Below are positions 9,598 to 18,772 of a stretch of DNA of 64,000 bases, one piece after another. A model generated the notes under the pieces. The model searched no databases, was not told where the DNA came from, and worked only from the letters and a program-made list of their open reading frames with translations. Origin of the DNA: Flavobacteriales bacterium (GTDB lineage Bacteria > Bacteroidota > Bacteroidia > Flavobacteriales_D > Crocinitomicaceae); contig CANITF010000001.1 in the NCBI GenBank assembly GCA_947470515.1, positions 1 to 64,000 of the forward strand. The letters are read 5' to 3'. Position 1 is the stretch's first letter; each line of letters begins with the position of its first letter. The translations under genes were made by a program, and so were the position numbers.

Positions 9598-12500
9598 TCA
9601 GCGGATCAACGTAATATTTCCATGACCAATTAATACATCACTATTAATTCCAACGACTTCATATTTATAGAAATAAACCCCATCAGTCGCCTCTTTTCCA
9701 TTGATGTCTCCATTCCATTTTGAATTTAATGATGTTGTTTCATACACAATTTCTCCCCAACGGTTTAATATAAAAAGCTGAATTGATTGGGTAAAACTTG
9801 TTTCAATAAAGAATTCATCATTCACACCATCTTGATTCGGTGTAAATACATTTGGAACAAAAATAGTTGGTTGAGGCAATGCCAATATAATTATTTGCAC
9901 AGTTGCCACGTCACTACAAACACCATTCGCAGCCGTTAAACTTACAGTGTAAGTTCCAGACTCAGAATAAGTAACAGTTTGTCCAATTAATGTTGAAAGC
10001 GTTGATGTTTGTCCGTTTCCAAAAACCCAATTGTATGTTGTTCCATTGGAAGAATTATTGGTAAAATTAACCACAAGGCCAGGGTCACCAATTGTTACAT
10101 CAGCAATAACATCTGCGTTGGGTGCAGAAAGAATGATAATTGTTACCATATCTGAATTTATACATCCATTTGCATCAGTTCCTGTAACCGAATAAGTTCC
10201 TGATGCTGCTGGTGTAAATGAAACCCCGTTTGTTACTCCATTATTCCATGTATATGTTGCTGCTCCGGAAGCAATTAAGGTAATAGTACTTCCTTCACAA
10301 ATTGTTTGATCCGCTCCAGCATTAACTATTGGTAGCGCATTAACAGTAACAAGAACCTGATCACTTGCCGAACAACCAGCAGCAGATGTTCCAGTAACCG
10401 TATAAGTTGTTGAAGTTCCTGGTGTAAAGGAGACATTATTAGTTACCCCATTACTCCACGTTAAAGTTGTAGCTCCCATGCCAGTTAAGGTAACGGCAGT
10501 TCCAGCGCAAACGGTTTGGTTAACGCCAGCATCAACGATTGGAATAGGACTAACCGTAATTACTACTTGGTCACTTGCAAAACAACCATTAGCAGCAGTT
10601 CCTGTAACCGTATATGTTGATGTGGTGGATGGTGTAAAACTTACTCCGTTTGAAACGCCACTGTTCCATGTATAGGTTATAGCTCCAACACCGGATAAAG
10701 TTATGGCAGTTCCATCACAAATCGTTTGGTCAACACCAGCATTAACGACTGGAAGAGGGTTAACTGATATTACTACTTGGTCGCTTGCAAAACAACCATT
10801 ACCAGCAGTTCCGGTGACTGTATACGTTGTTGAAGAAACAGGAATAAAAGCAATTCCATTTAGAATTCCGTTGCTCCAAGAATAAGTTGAAGCACCAGTT
10901 CCCGATAGCGTAACCGGGTTTCCGGCACATACAGTTTGGTCAACACCAGCATTTACAATTGGAAGTGGATTAACTGTAATAGATACTTGGTCGCTTGAAG
11001 AACAGCCATTCGCAGCGGTTCCTATAACAGTATAAGTTGCTGTAGTAGCTGGAATAAACGCAATTCCGTCAAGAATACCATTGTCCCACGTATAGTTTGT
11101 TGCTCCATTTCCAACAAGCGTAACGGCTGTTCCGGCACAAACTGTTTGATCAATTCCCCCATTAACTATTGGCAAAGAATTAACTGTAACTAAAACGACA
11201 TCACTAGCAACACAGCCATTAGTAGCAGTTCCTGTGACGGTATAATTTTGTGTTGAAGCCGGTATAAAAGCAACACCGTCTGTAATACCATTATCCCACG
11301 TATATGAAGGAGCACCAGTAGCAGATAGCGTAACAGGCGACCCTGCACAAACGGTTTGGTCGCCACCACCATTAACAATAGGTAACGGATTAACTGTCAC
11401 TAAAGCTTGATCAGTGCTAGTACAACCATCGGATGACGTTCCAACGACAGTATAATTTGTTGTGCCACCTGGAATAAAAGTAACCCCATCGTTAACGCCA
11501 TTATCCCATGTATATGTTGATGCGCCATTCCCAGAAAGGGTGATAGATTCACCCGCACAAATTGTTTGGTCTGGAACAACAATTAAAGGTAAAGGATTTG
11601 CGGTTACTTGGCCAGTGTTTGTAACAAGACAATCTCCTAGAGTATAAGCAACTGTATAAATGGTGTTTATTAGTGGGTTTATTGTAATAGTTTGTGTTGT
11701 CTGTCCTCCTGGAGACCAGCTATATGTTCCTCCCAAAGTTGAGGGTGTTGCGGTCAATGTTGTTGCTGTTCCGGCACAGATTGTTTGATTATTTACACTG
11801 ACTGTTGGGGGAATAATAGCAGAAAGGGTTATTGTTGCGGTATCTGAGCACCCTATGCTTGATGTTGCAATTACATTATAAGTGCCTGCACATAATCCTG
11901 TTGCAGTTGCTGTAGTTTGCCCAATAGAAACGAAGCTTGCATTTAGCCACTCATAAGTATAACTAGCAATTGATCCACTTGCAGCAGCAGTAGCGGACCC
12001 AGAACACGTACAACCTGCATTTGTAACTGTAGGAGCAGAAACAATTAGAGGTGTAATGGGTGTGCAATTGTTATTAAACTGAGAGATGTATGCCGCGTTG
12101 GCTGCGTTGTTTGGTAAACCTGGGGTTTGAGAGCCACCGCCAGGAGTTGTAAATCCTTCTGACCAATTTACTTGAGAATTCGGGTTACCGTTGTTAAAAT
12201 ACCATACATTCTGTGTGCCCGAAAGACCAGAATTAAAATAGATTAAATTATTTAAATTATTTGTCGCCCAACAAACAGAAAACACTTCACAGCCAGCAAG
12301 GTTTACAATTCTTGCACAATCCCCTGTATTTGCAAGTGTCGTAGTAGTCCAAGCGCCACCAGCAGTCCATCCAGTTGCAGGATAACTGCAAGCAATATTA
12401 CCGGGTGTTGTGGTGTTTTTTTCAAAAAGAGCCGTGTTGCTTATTGGTGCGATTATGGAACAATTTCCGTCCGAAAGTGAAATATCAATAGCTGGCATAC

Positions 12501-12852
12501 TTGGATTAGGATCTGCATCGTTATAGAGAACAATAATTGTTCCCAATGGAACACACGCCCATAATGGGTCGAATGAAAACCGAACAGCTCCCGGAGCTAC
12601 TCCGCCTGCGCCATGATAGCCAGAATTGTCATCGAAAATCCAACCACGAATATCTATACATGGTGGAGCTAGAGAATTGCAATTATAAGTAACAACAGTG
12701 TCACTAACAACAAGCTCAACATATTCTTGATTTCCAGCAGGGCCATTTGAAACCTCGTTCATTATTAAGGTTTGTGAATACGAGGTAGAGGCGCATGCTG
12801 CACTTAATAAAAATAGGCAAAAGTAATAAATCCGTTTTTTCATGTCAGACAT
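9598..12852 (-). CDS. T9SS type B (CHU_C) surface protein, paralogue of the adjacent gene
   Basis: A 1084-residue secreted protein with a signal peptide ending near STSYSQ and the same lamin-tail-like N-terminal domain as its neighbour (NEVSNGPAGNQEYVELVV). Seven near-regular Ig-like repeats of about 70 residues follow, most starting VNAGVDQTVCAG and ending in a YTVTGT...GC...VTVN pattern. One PKD-like domain (VFGNGQTS) and a C-terminal CHU_C sorting domain (VPNVFTPNQDGVNDEF, LFILNRWGEIVYE) complete it. N-terminal and leader sequences match the 5978-9451 gene and the remnant at 16085-16322 closely, so the locus arose by tandem duplication. The two genes are 146 bp apart and may be co-transcribed with the acyltransferase. 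Export through T9SS is well supported by the sorting domain; the binding target is unknown. Confidence 0.85.
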   Translation of the reverse strand: MSDMKKRIYYFCLFLLSAACASTSYSQTLIMNEVSNGPAGNQEYVELVVSDTVVTYNCNSLAPPCIDIRGWIFDDNSGYHGAGGVAPGAVRFSFDPLWACVPLGTIIVLYNDADPNPSMPAIDISLSDGNCSIIAPISNTALFEKNTTTPGNIACSYPATGWTAGGAWTTTTLANTGDCARIVNLAGCEVFSVCWATNNLNNLIYFNSGLSGTQNVWYFNNGNPNSQVNWSEGFTTPGGGSQTPGLPNNAANAAYISQFNNNCTPITPLIVSAPTVTNAGCTCSGSATAAASGSIASYTYEWLNASFVSIGQTTATATGLCAGTYNVIATSSIGCSDTATITLSAIIPPTVSVNNQTICAGTATTLTATPSTLGGTYSWSPGGQTTQTITINPLINTIYTVAYTLGDCLVTNTGQVTANPLPLIVVPDQTICAGESITLSGNGASTYTWDNGVNDGVTFIPGGTTNYTVVGTSSDGCTSTDQALVTVNPLPIVNGGGDQTVCAGSPVTLSATGAPSYTWDNGITDGVAFIPASTQNYTVTGTATNGCVASDVVLVTVNSLPIVNGGIDQTVCAGTAVTLVGNGATNYTWDNGILDGIAFIPATTATYTVIGTAANGCSSSDQVSITVNPLPIVNAGVDQTVCAGNPVTLSGTGASTYSWSNGILNGIAFIPVSSTTYTVTGTAGNGCFASDQVVISVNPLPVVNAGVDQTICDGTAITLSGVGAITYTWNSGVSNGVSFTPSTTSTYTVTGTAANGCFASDQVVITVSPIPIVDAGVNQTVCAGTAVTLTGMGATTLTWSNGVTNNVSFTPGTSTTYTVTGTSAAGCSASDQVLVTVNALPIVNAGADQTICEGSTITLIASGAATYTWNNGVTNGVSFTPAASGTYSVTGTDANGCINSDMVTIIILSAPNADVIADVTIGDPGLVVNFTNNSSNGTTYNWVFGNGQTSTLSTLIGQTVTYSESGTYTVSLTAANGVCSDVATVQIIILALPQPTIFVPNVFTPNQDGVNDEFFIETSFTQSIQLFILNRWGEIVYETTSLNSKWNGDINGKEATDGVYFYKYEVVGINSDVLIGHGNITLIR

Positions 12853-12983
12853 AAAAAAATTACATGAGTTCGTGGTTTCGGAAACGTATTTTTAGAATAT
12901 TCCTCAAGGGTATCACAAACTGAATACAAATTTACATTCATTTTGTTAACTTATCATTACCTTATAATAATATTTGGTTTATA
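12853..12983 (-). promoter_or_regulatory. Conserved leader shared by three copies of the LTD/CHU_C gene 5' end
   Basis: The DNA immediately upstream of MSDMKK is conserved in three places: 9452-9540, here, and 16190-16322. It includes the palindromic GTTTCGGAAAC (perfect here and at the remnant, imperfect in the first copy), the stretch AATATTC-TCAAGG and a run rich in TTTACA. Shared ancestry through duplication explains much of this. The palindrome is a candidate operator or RNA hairpin. The region also faces the divergent gene at 13027. Confidence 0.4.
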
Positions 12984-13026
12984 ATGTTTTTTTTATTTAT
13001 GTTTACCTTATACTAAATCAATTACT

Positions 13027-13362
13027 ATGAAAAAACGACGATTATTCATCATCGGGTCTATGTTATTATTGGGCTCAATGAATGTTTCAGCTCAAGTTGA
13101 AACTGTTTCCAATTTAAAAGAAGCCCAAGTTGAAACACCAATTACTTTAGAACAGGCTCGTTCTGATTACAATCAAGCCAAACAAAATTTATTTAATGCA
13201 AGAACTGGAACGCGCAGTTCTTTATCGATTGCTCAAAAAGAGCTTTCCTATAAAAAGGATCGATTATTCCACTTATTGGAATCTACCATTAATACAGAAT
13301 TAAATGAAAAAGCTAAATCAGATTTAGTTTATGAACTGAATCAATTAAAATCAAGTAATTAA
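13027..13362 (+). CDS. Small exported helical protein of unknown function
   Basis: I do not recognise a family. The 111-residue product begins with a clear signal peptide (MKKRRLFIIGSMLLLGSM, cleavage near NVSAQ). The mature part is polar and predicted almost wholly helical or coiled coil, with no cysteines and no enzyme motif, through ARSDYNQAKQNLFNAR and QKELSYKKDRLFHLLES. It is divergent from the LTD/CHU_C gene cluster and ends only 10 bp before the T9SS cargo gene at 13373, so the two are probably co-transcribed. A periplasmic or secreted accessory to that cargo is possible but unproved. Confidence 0.6.
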   Translation: MKKRRLFIIGSMLLLGSMNVSAQVETVSNLKEAQVETPITLEQARSDYNQAKQNLFNARTGTRSSLSIAQKELSYKKDRLFHLLESTINTELNEKAKSDLVYELNQLKSSN

Positions 13363-13372
13363 AAGAGAAATT

Positions 13373-15856
13373 ATGAGAAAGATATTTACTTCAATATGCG
13401 CTGCATTAGTGCTAACATCTAGTATTACTTCAAATGCAACTGCTCAAGCAATTAATGAGGGATTTGATAATATAACGACTTTGGCTGGTTCTGGCTGGGT
13501 TCAAACAAATAATAGTGTTCCTGTAGGTTCAACCAGCTGGTTTCAAGGAAACCCTACCGTTTTTGCTGCTTTTGGTGGTGCAACAGATTCATATATCGGA
13601 GCCAATTTCAATAATACAACTGGAGCTAACACAATCAGTAACTGGTTGATAACCCCAAATAGAACAATTAAAAATGGAGATGTGATTTCATTTTACACGA
13701 GAACTACTTTAGACAATATATATCCAGATAATTTGCAAGTTCGCATGAGTTTGAATGGCGCAAGCTCTAACGTAGGAGTTGGTTCAGCGGCTGTTGGAGA
13801 TTTCACAACTTTATTATTACAAATTAACCCAACGCTAGTAACGAGTGTTTATCCGTATTTAGCATGGGCACAATATACAGTTACTATTTCAGGTATGGCA
13901 GCACCAACTTCTGGACGTTTTGCTTTTAGATATTATGTTCCAAATGGCGGTCCTTCTGGTGCCAACTCTGATTATATAGGAATAGATAACTTTATTTACA
14001 CGCCTTATGTTTGTCCAACACTAACAATGACAGCAGCAGGAGCACTGTCAACGGGTACCGCTGGAACGGCCTACTCAACTACTTTAACTCAAACAGGTTG
14101 CCTTGGTGCGCCTACTTTTGCTGTTGTGTCAGGAGCTTTACCTTCTGGTTTAACACTTGCTACAAATGGAACAATTTCTGGAACTCCTTCTGCCACAGGA
14201 ACATTTAATTTTACAGTTGGAGTTGCTGATGCGAGTGGTTGTGCAACATCTGCAAGTTATTCACTTCAAGTAAATTGCCCCGCAAACCCGGCGTCATTGA
14301 ATGGGCTACCAACAATTTGTTCAAATGCTGGATCGTTTGTTTTAACGCAAGGCTCTCCTGCTGGTGGAGTATACACTGGAACAGGGGTTGTCGCAGGGAC
14401 ATTTAATCCAACTGCTGGAACACAAACGATAACATATACATATACTGATTCATACAGTTGTGTACACGTAAATTCAAATCAAATTACTGTTAACACAGCC
14501 CCAACAGTAACATTGGGTTCAATTGCAAATATATGCAGCAATGATTCTCCAGTCGCATTAACTGGAGGCTCTCCTGCTGGAGGAGTTTACTCTGGAACTG
14601 GTGTTAGCGGTGGAAATTTTGACCCTTCTGCTGGCTCCCAATCTATAATGTATTCATATACTGCTGGAAATACATGCTCAAATATGGCAATGACATCAAT
14701 TACAGTAAATGCGGCGCCAATTGTAACACAAATACCTGTTGCTGATGCGTGCGAAAATGCAGGGATTATAAATTTGTCGGGTGGTTCGCCGGTTGGCGGA
14801 ATCTATTCTGGAACGGGAGTAACAGGATCAGATTTTGACCCTATTGCAGGAACACAAATAATCACTTATTCATATACTGACGGAAATAGCTGTTCAAGCA
14901 TAACCACTTTTTCAATTAATGTTATTCCTTCTGCAACAGCATTACTTCCAACATTTACTGCAGTTTGTGATAATATAGCTCCTTTTACCCTTAATGGAGG
15001 ACTTCCTGTGGGAGGTGTATATTCGGGAACAGGAGTTACTGGCTCAGTTTTTAACCCTTCTGTTGGAACACAAACAATTACTTATACAATTGGTGGAGGA
15101 ACAGCTTGTGAGTCATCGGCTAGCGAAATATTAACCGTTAACACAACACCAACAGTAACCATTGGTTCAATTGCAAATATATGCAGCAATGATTCTCCAA
15201 TCGCATTAACAGGTGGATCTCCTGCTGGAGGAGTTTACTCAGGAACAGGTGTTAGCGGTGGAAATTTTGACCCTGCTGCTGGAACGCAATCAATAATGTA
15301 TTCATATACAGATGGAAACTCATGTTCCAACATGGCTTCCACATTAATTACAGTAAATGCCGCGCCAATAGTCAGTTTAACATTAAACCCATCAACTGTC
15401 TGTGTCTATTATTCAAGTTATTCTTTATCAGGAGGGTCTCCATCAGGAGGATCTTACAATGGTTCAGGTGTTTCTGGAGGTAATTTTGACCCTTCTGTTG
15501 CCGGTGTAGGGAATGCTTCGATAACCTACGATTATACTGATGGAAATGGTTGTAATGCGAGCTCCAACGCTTCAATTACGATTGACGCATGTGCCTCTGT
15601 TGAAGAATTAAATGAAGCTGTTCTTACAATCTATCCAAATCCAACTATTTCAACGTTCAACATCTCTTCGAATGAGATCATTCATTCTTATGCACTCGAA
15701 TTGATTGATTTAACGGGAAAAAAGGTTGCTACTGAAAGCCGTTTGACATCAACGTCAATTATTGAATTTACTATCGCTAATTCAACACCGGGGGTTTATT
15801 TTATCAAAGGTTCAATTAATGAACAACTTGTAACAATGAGCATTACAATTGAATAA
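13373..15856 (+). CDS. T9SS type A secreted protein with choice-of-anchor J and repeat domains
   Basis: An 827-residue exported protein. A signal peptide (MRKIFTSICAALVLTSS, cleavage near ATAQA) precedes a choice-of-anchor J / cleaved-adhesin-type beta-sandwich (about 25-210; INEGFDNITTLAGSGW, NWLITPNRTI). A putative-Ig module (about 225-300; FAVVSGALPSGLTLATNG, ISGTPSATGTF) comes next, then six repeats of about 65 residues with the core GGSPAGGVYSGTGVSGG-FDP. The second and fifth of these repeats are almost identical (ANICSNDSP), a sign of recent internal duplication. The C-terminus (LTIYPNPT...NSTPGVYFIKGS) is a T9SS type A sorting domain, normally cleaved off and replaced by a surface anchor. 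Likely adhesin or matrix component; the ligand cannot be inferred. Confidence 0.82.
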   Translation: MRKIFTSICAALVLTSSITSNATAQAINEGFDNITTLAGSGWVQTNNSVPVGSTSWFQGNPTVFAAFGGATDSYIGANFNNTTGANTISNWLITPNRTIKNGDVISFYTRTTLDNIYPDNLQVRMSLNGASSNVGVGSAAVGDFTTLLLQINPTLVTSVYPYLAWAQYTVTISGMAAPTSGRFAFRYYVPNGGPSGANSDYIGIDNFIYTPYVCPTLTMTAAGALSTGTAGTAYSTTLTQTGCLGAPTFAVVSGALPSGLTLATNGTISGTPSATGTFNFTVGVADASGCATSASYSLQVNCPANPASLNGLPTICSNAGSFVLTQGSPAGGVYTGTGVVAGTFNPTAGTQTITYTYTDSYSCVHVNSNQITVNTAPTVTLGSIANICSNDSPVALTGGSPAGGVYSGTGVSGGNFDPSAGSQSIMYSYTAGNTCSNMAMTSITVNAAPIVTQIPVADACENAGIINLSGGSPVGGIYSGTGVTGSDFDPIAGTQIITYSYTDGNSCSSITTFSINVIPSATALLPTFTAVCDNIAPFTLNGGLPVGGVYSGTGVTGSVFNPSVGTQTITYTIGGGTACESSASEILTVNTTPTVTIGSIANICSNDSPIALTGGSPAGGVYSGTGVSGGNFDPAAGTQSIMYSYTDGNSCSNMASTLITVNAAPIVSLTLNPSTVCVYYSSYSLSGGSPSGGSYNGSGVSGGNFDPSVAGVGNASITYDYTDGNGCNASSNASITIDACASVEELNEAVLTIYPNPTISTFNISSNEIIHSYALELIDLTGKKVATESRLTSTSIIEFTIANSTPGVYFIKGSINEQLVTMSITIE

Positions 15857-15873
15857 ATAGTAAATAGAATTAG

Positions 15874-15911
15874 AAAAGGGGTCTCGTTTTAAAAAATGAG
15901 GCCCTTTTTTA
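15874..15911 (+). terminator. Terminator after the T9SS type A cargo gene
   Basis: AAAAGGGGTCTC pairs, with one bulge, with GAGGCCCTTTT across an A/T-rich loop and is followed by a run of Ts. It lies just after the stop codon at 15854-15856. Confidence 0.7.
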
Positions 15912-16011
15912 TTATTTGGTTTTCCTATTCAAAAAGCGAGCTTTTTTTATAAAATTCCGCGCACGATTGTTAAACATATTACAGAACTTATCTAGAACAT
16001 TTTTTCAACTC

Positions 16012-16322
16012 ACCAATTAATAGGTATTGACAAAAGTGTGTCTGCTATTTTAGCATCCAAATGATATTTTCCGATGCCTAGTCGCAAACCTCGTTCATTC
16101 TTAACGTTTGCGAATACGAGGGAATTGCAAATGAGGCACTTAATAAAAATAGACAAAAGTAATAAATCAGTTTTTTCATGTCAGACATAAAAAAAACACA
16201 TTCGTTCATGGTTTCGGAAACGTGTTTTTACAATATTCCTCAAGGGTATCACAAACAGCATACATATTTACATTCAATTTGTTAACTTAACATTATGCAT
16301 TAATAATATTTGACCTATAAAA
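16012..16322 (-). pseudogene. Chimeric remnant: LTD/CHU_C gene 5' end joined to acyltransferase 3' part
   Basis: On the minus strand, 16322 to about 16085 matches the leader, ATG and signal-peptide region of the LTD/CHU_C genes, including MSDMKK and the downstream LxMNE region in degraded form (compare 12983 to 12760). At about 16084 the similarity switches to the acyltransferase gene: 16082-16015 reads RLGIGKYHLDAKIADTLLS, against RIGIGKYHLDAKISDTLIS in the intact gene. Both pieces are in the same order and orientation as the intact locus 9451-4768. The simplest history is a third cassette copy from which about 4 kb was deleted. Neither piece is an open gene now, and a stop follows soon after the acyltransferase-like part. 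Confidence 0.8.
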
Positions 16323-16529
16323 AAGAAATTTATATCTATTTCTCTAGAATTTTGAATTTTTCAGTGCTAATTATTTAGGCTTAGATTAGAATGCATATTC
16401 TCTTTGAATTATTTAGAAGTATCTCTTTGATTTGGCCAAATTTATTAGACAACATTCCAAGAATAACGTCGATTTTCACCGAATGAAAGACAACTCAATC
16501 AATTAGTATTGAAAAAGTTAACAAAAAAG
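16323..16529. other. AT-rich gap with no recognisable gene
   Basis: Between the chimeric remnant and the promoter at 16530 I see no conserved coding frame, hairpin with a T-run, or similarity to neighbouring genes. It may be decayed sequence from the lost third cassette. Confidence 0.4.
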
Positions 16530-16560
16530 TTGTTTTACAAATGATTAATTATTAGGTTTG
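16530..16560 (+). promoter_or_regulatory. Promoter TTG-N20-TAggTTTG for the membrane-protein gene
   Basis: TTG at 16530-16532 and TAGGTTTG at 16553-16560 are separated by 20 nt, which fits the Bacteroidota -33/-7 arrangement. The start site would fall near 16566, giving a leader of about 185 nt before the ATG at 16753. In that leader, CCGAAAT (16683-16689) can pair with ATTTCGG (16699-16705), forming a small hairpin without a T-run. Confidence 0.55.
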
Positions 16561-16752
16561 GGTACTATTTATTTTGAAAAGTCTTCCATAATTCTGTTTC
16601 ATAAAATTTGGTGGTGCAATCCGAAAAACCAAAGAGTAGCAAAAACCCATAAACATCCTTGTATTTTAAATCATATTGTTGGCCGAAATCAATTAAAAAT
16701 TTCGGGGAGTTATCGAAAATCCTTAAGAGTAGAATTATTTTAAATTAAATTT

Positions 16753-18717
16753 ATGAACTACTACTACCTGTTACTAGCAGCAGCCCCTGTATTGGGCTAC
16801 ATCTTATCCACATGGCTCAATGAAAAACCTAGTGGACTTCTAAAAAATGAGTCATTATCAAATGTTGTTAGCGAGACACCAAGCTGGCATCTTCCACTTG
16901 TTATTATTGGAATGATTATGTCTTTTGCTTATAATTTAATAATTTTTTCTGTTTATTTTATTGCATTCATTTTAAAGCATATTGGAACAATTCTTTCTTG
17001 GATATATGCCAATATTCTTAAACCAATTTTCGATGTCACGATCAAGCTAATTGTGATGGTGGTAGATATTTTACTTTTAATATTAAGAGTTGCAATTAAG
17101 TATCTTATTACTATTCCTGTTGATGTTTTCCTAAGTGTAATTAATTCAGTTCCTAAAGTTTTCAACTGGGCGAATTATTATAGAACGCTAAAAGTATTGA
17201 TGATTGGGTTTGTATTATATGCGCTCTTAATGTTTATTGGGTATTTGTTCGATCAACCTTTGATTGGCCAAATTGGAGGTCCATTTGCACTTGCAATTTC
17301 TATAACTTGGATCGTAGGACTTGTAACGTTTGATTCACATGTTTTTGGACGACGCGCAGCGCTATTTGCTTTATCTGTAATTGGAGTGATTTTGCTTTTA
17401 GCAGTATTTGTTTTTGGATTCAATCAAGTTGATTCTAGCACTGTTTGGGGCGGTGTCTTCGCTGGAATATTGCATTCACCTTCAGTTATATCTATAATGG
17501 CGGTTCTAGTATTAACTATTGCTGTTGCATTTATCACGAATGTTGGAGCAATATATGTCAATACTAAAGGAATTGAAAGTGGTTTTAAATCACGTTTGAA
17601 ACATGTTGTATTTGATTCTTTTAATAGAAGTTGGTATTTCTTAATTCAACCAATCTTTGTTGGACTAATTGGTGCAATAATAAGTATTGTTCCTTATTAT
17701 GTTATGAATTTTTCAGCAGATTCTTTACAAAATCAAGTTATCAAACCTGCATTATCAGCAAAAAGCAATGCGCTGAATAAAGAGTTGTCTGATAACAAAA
17801 TGATTGATAAAAAAGAAAGTCTTATTAATAATGATACGCTAACGAGCAATGAATTAAATCTTTTTCTTGATACTGTAAAGAAAGAATATCAATTGCGTCA
17901 ACAAGCAACAGAAAATGAACGATACAGCTATTATTTTTCTAATACTGTTCCTTTAAGAAAAATTCCATCTGAAGTTATTACTAAAAAAGAGTTTAGTAAT
18001 ATGATTGATGAAGCAAAAGATGAAATTGCAGACAGTAAAAAAGCGAAGGTTGATGGCTTAAAGGATTTAGACGAAAGAATAACGGCGGCAGAAGAAGATT
18101 CTTTCCAAGTAGAAAACGTTCCTTTAATTAAAAAACAAAAGGAACGATTTGAAAAAGTTTCGTCTTCTTTTATAAGTTCAATGGAGGAAAGCCTCAAAGC
18201 AAATGAATCTGCAGATTTACAATATAAAGTAACATATCTTTTATTTTTACTAGCGAAAGGCTTACTTTATTCAATATTATTAGCACTTATAGTAAATCTT
18301 TATGCTTATTCAGTAATGCCTGTTTATCAAATGTGGCAAGGAAGTTACCTTGTTTCAGAAGTTAAAGAAGCAACAGCAAAAAATCCGCATCAACCGTGGG
18401 TTGGACTTTTAATTATTGGTTTAGCAATAGGAAGTGTTATGTTTATGGGAGATTTTAAAGATAAAGTTCTTAATCTTTTTAAATCTGCGCCAACTGAGCA
18501 ACTAAAGGATACTGCTGACAGCGACAAAAAGGCTGGCGCTGCTGCATCAGAGGAAAATGTTGCTCCAGAAGCAATTGTGGAAGAGCAACCTGTAGAAGAG
18601 ATTGTTAATCCAGATGTTTATATATGTTCTGATGGATCAACTATTCCAATGAGCTATTTAGGTGATGGTGGCTGTGATTGTCCTAATACATGTGAAGATG
18701 AAGATATAGGGGACTAA
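16753..18717 (+). CDS. Unrecognised multi-pass membrane protein with coiled coil and Cys-rich acidic tail
   Basis: I do not recognise the family. The 654-residue protein has seven or more hydrophobic segments in its first 325 residues, the longest run lying between about 50 and 140. A charged, helical, coiled-coil-prone domain (about 330-480; the DEAKDEIADSKKAKVDGLKD region) follows, then two further membrane helices near 492-520 and 550-565. An Ala/Glu/Pro-rich linker leads to a Cys-rich tail, CSDGSTIPMSYLGDGGCDCP, continuing NTCEDED. The tail resembles the calcium-binding half of an LDL-receptor class A module (DGS-IP spacing, C-x-C, acidic end) but has only four cysteines. It has its own promoter and terminator and stands between two gene remnants. 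A short diverged copy of residues about 482-505 is fused to a FadL fragment at 19276-19333. Confidence 0.65.
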   Translation: MNYYYLLLAAAPVLGYILSTWLNEKPSGLLKNESLSNVVSETPSWHLPLVIIGMIMSFAYNLIIFSVYFIAFILKHIGTILSWIYANILKPIFDVTIKLIVMVVDILLLILRVAIKYLITIPVDVFLSVINSVPKVFNWANYYRTLKVLMIGFVLYALLMFIGYLFDQPLIGQIGGPFALAISITWIVGLVTFDSHVFGRRAALFALSVIGVILLLAVFVFGFNQVDSSTVWGGVFAGILHSPSVISIMAVLVLTIAVAFITNVGAIYVNTKGIESGFKSRLKHVVFDSFNRSWYFLIQPIFVGLIGAIISIVPYYVMNFSADSLQNQVIKPALSAKSNALNKELSDNKMIDKKESLINNDTLTSNELNLFLDTVKKEYQLRQQATENERYSYYFSNTVPLRKIPSEVITKKEFSNMIDEAKDEIADSKKAKVDGLKDLDERITAAEEDSFQVENVPLIKKQKERFEKVSSSFISSMEESLKANESADLQYKVTYLLFLLAKGLLYSILLALIVNLYAYSVMPVYQMWQGSYLVSEVKEATAKNPHQPWVGLLIIGLAIGSVMFMGDFKDKVLNLFKSAPTEQLKDTADSDKKAGAAASEENVAPEAIVEEQPVEEIVNPDVYICSDGSTIPMSYLGDGGCDCPNTCEDEDIGD

Positions 18718-18736
18718 TTTTATCTGAATAAATAGT

Positions 18737-18772
18737 GAAGTGGGGGCAAAGAAATTTATCCCCATTTCTTTT
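18737..18772 (+). terminator. Terminator after the membrane-protein gene
   Basis: GAAGTGGGG (18737-18745) pairs with CCCCATTTC (18760-18768), including one G-T pair, and TTTT follows. It lies 20 nt after the stop codon. Confidence 0.7.

Noticed and set aside
16558-16743. Open frame of 61 codons before the membrane-protein gene
   Set aside because: It has a non-ATG start overlapping the promoter box, no recognisable domain, and composition like the surrounding gap. It lies inside the leader.
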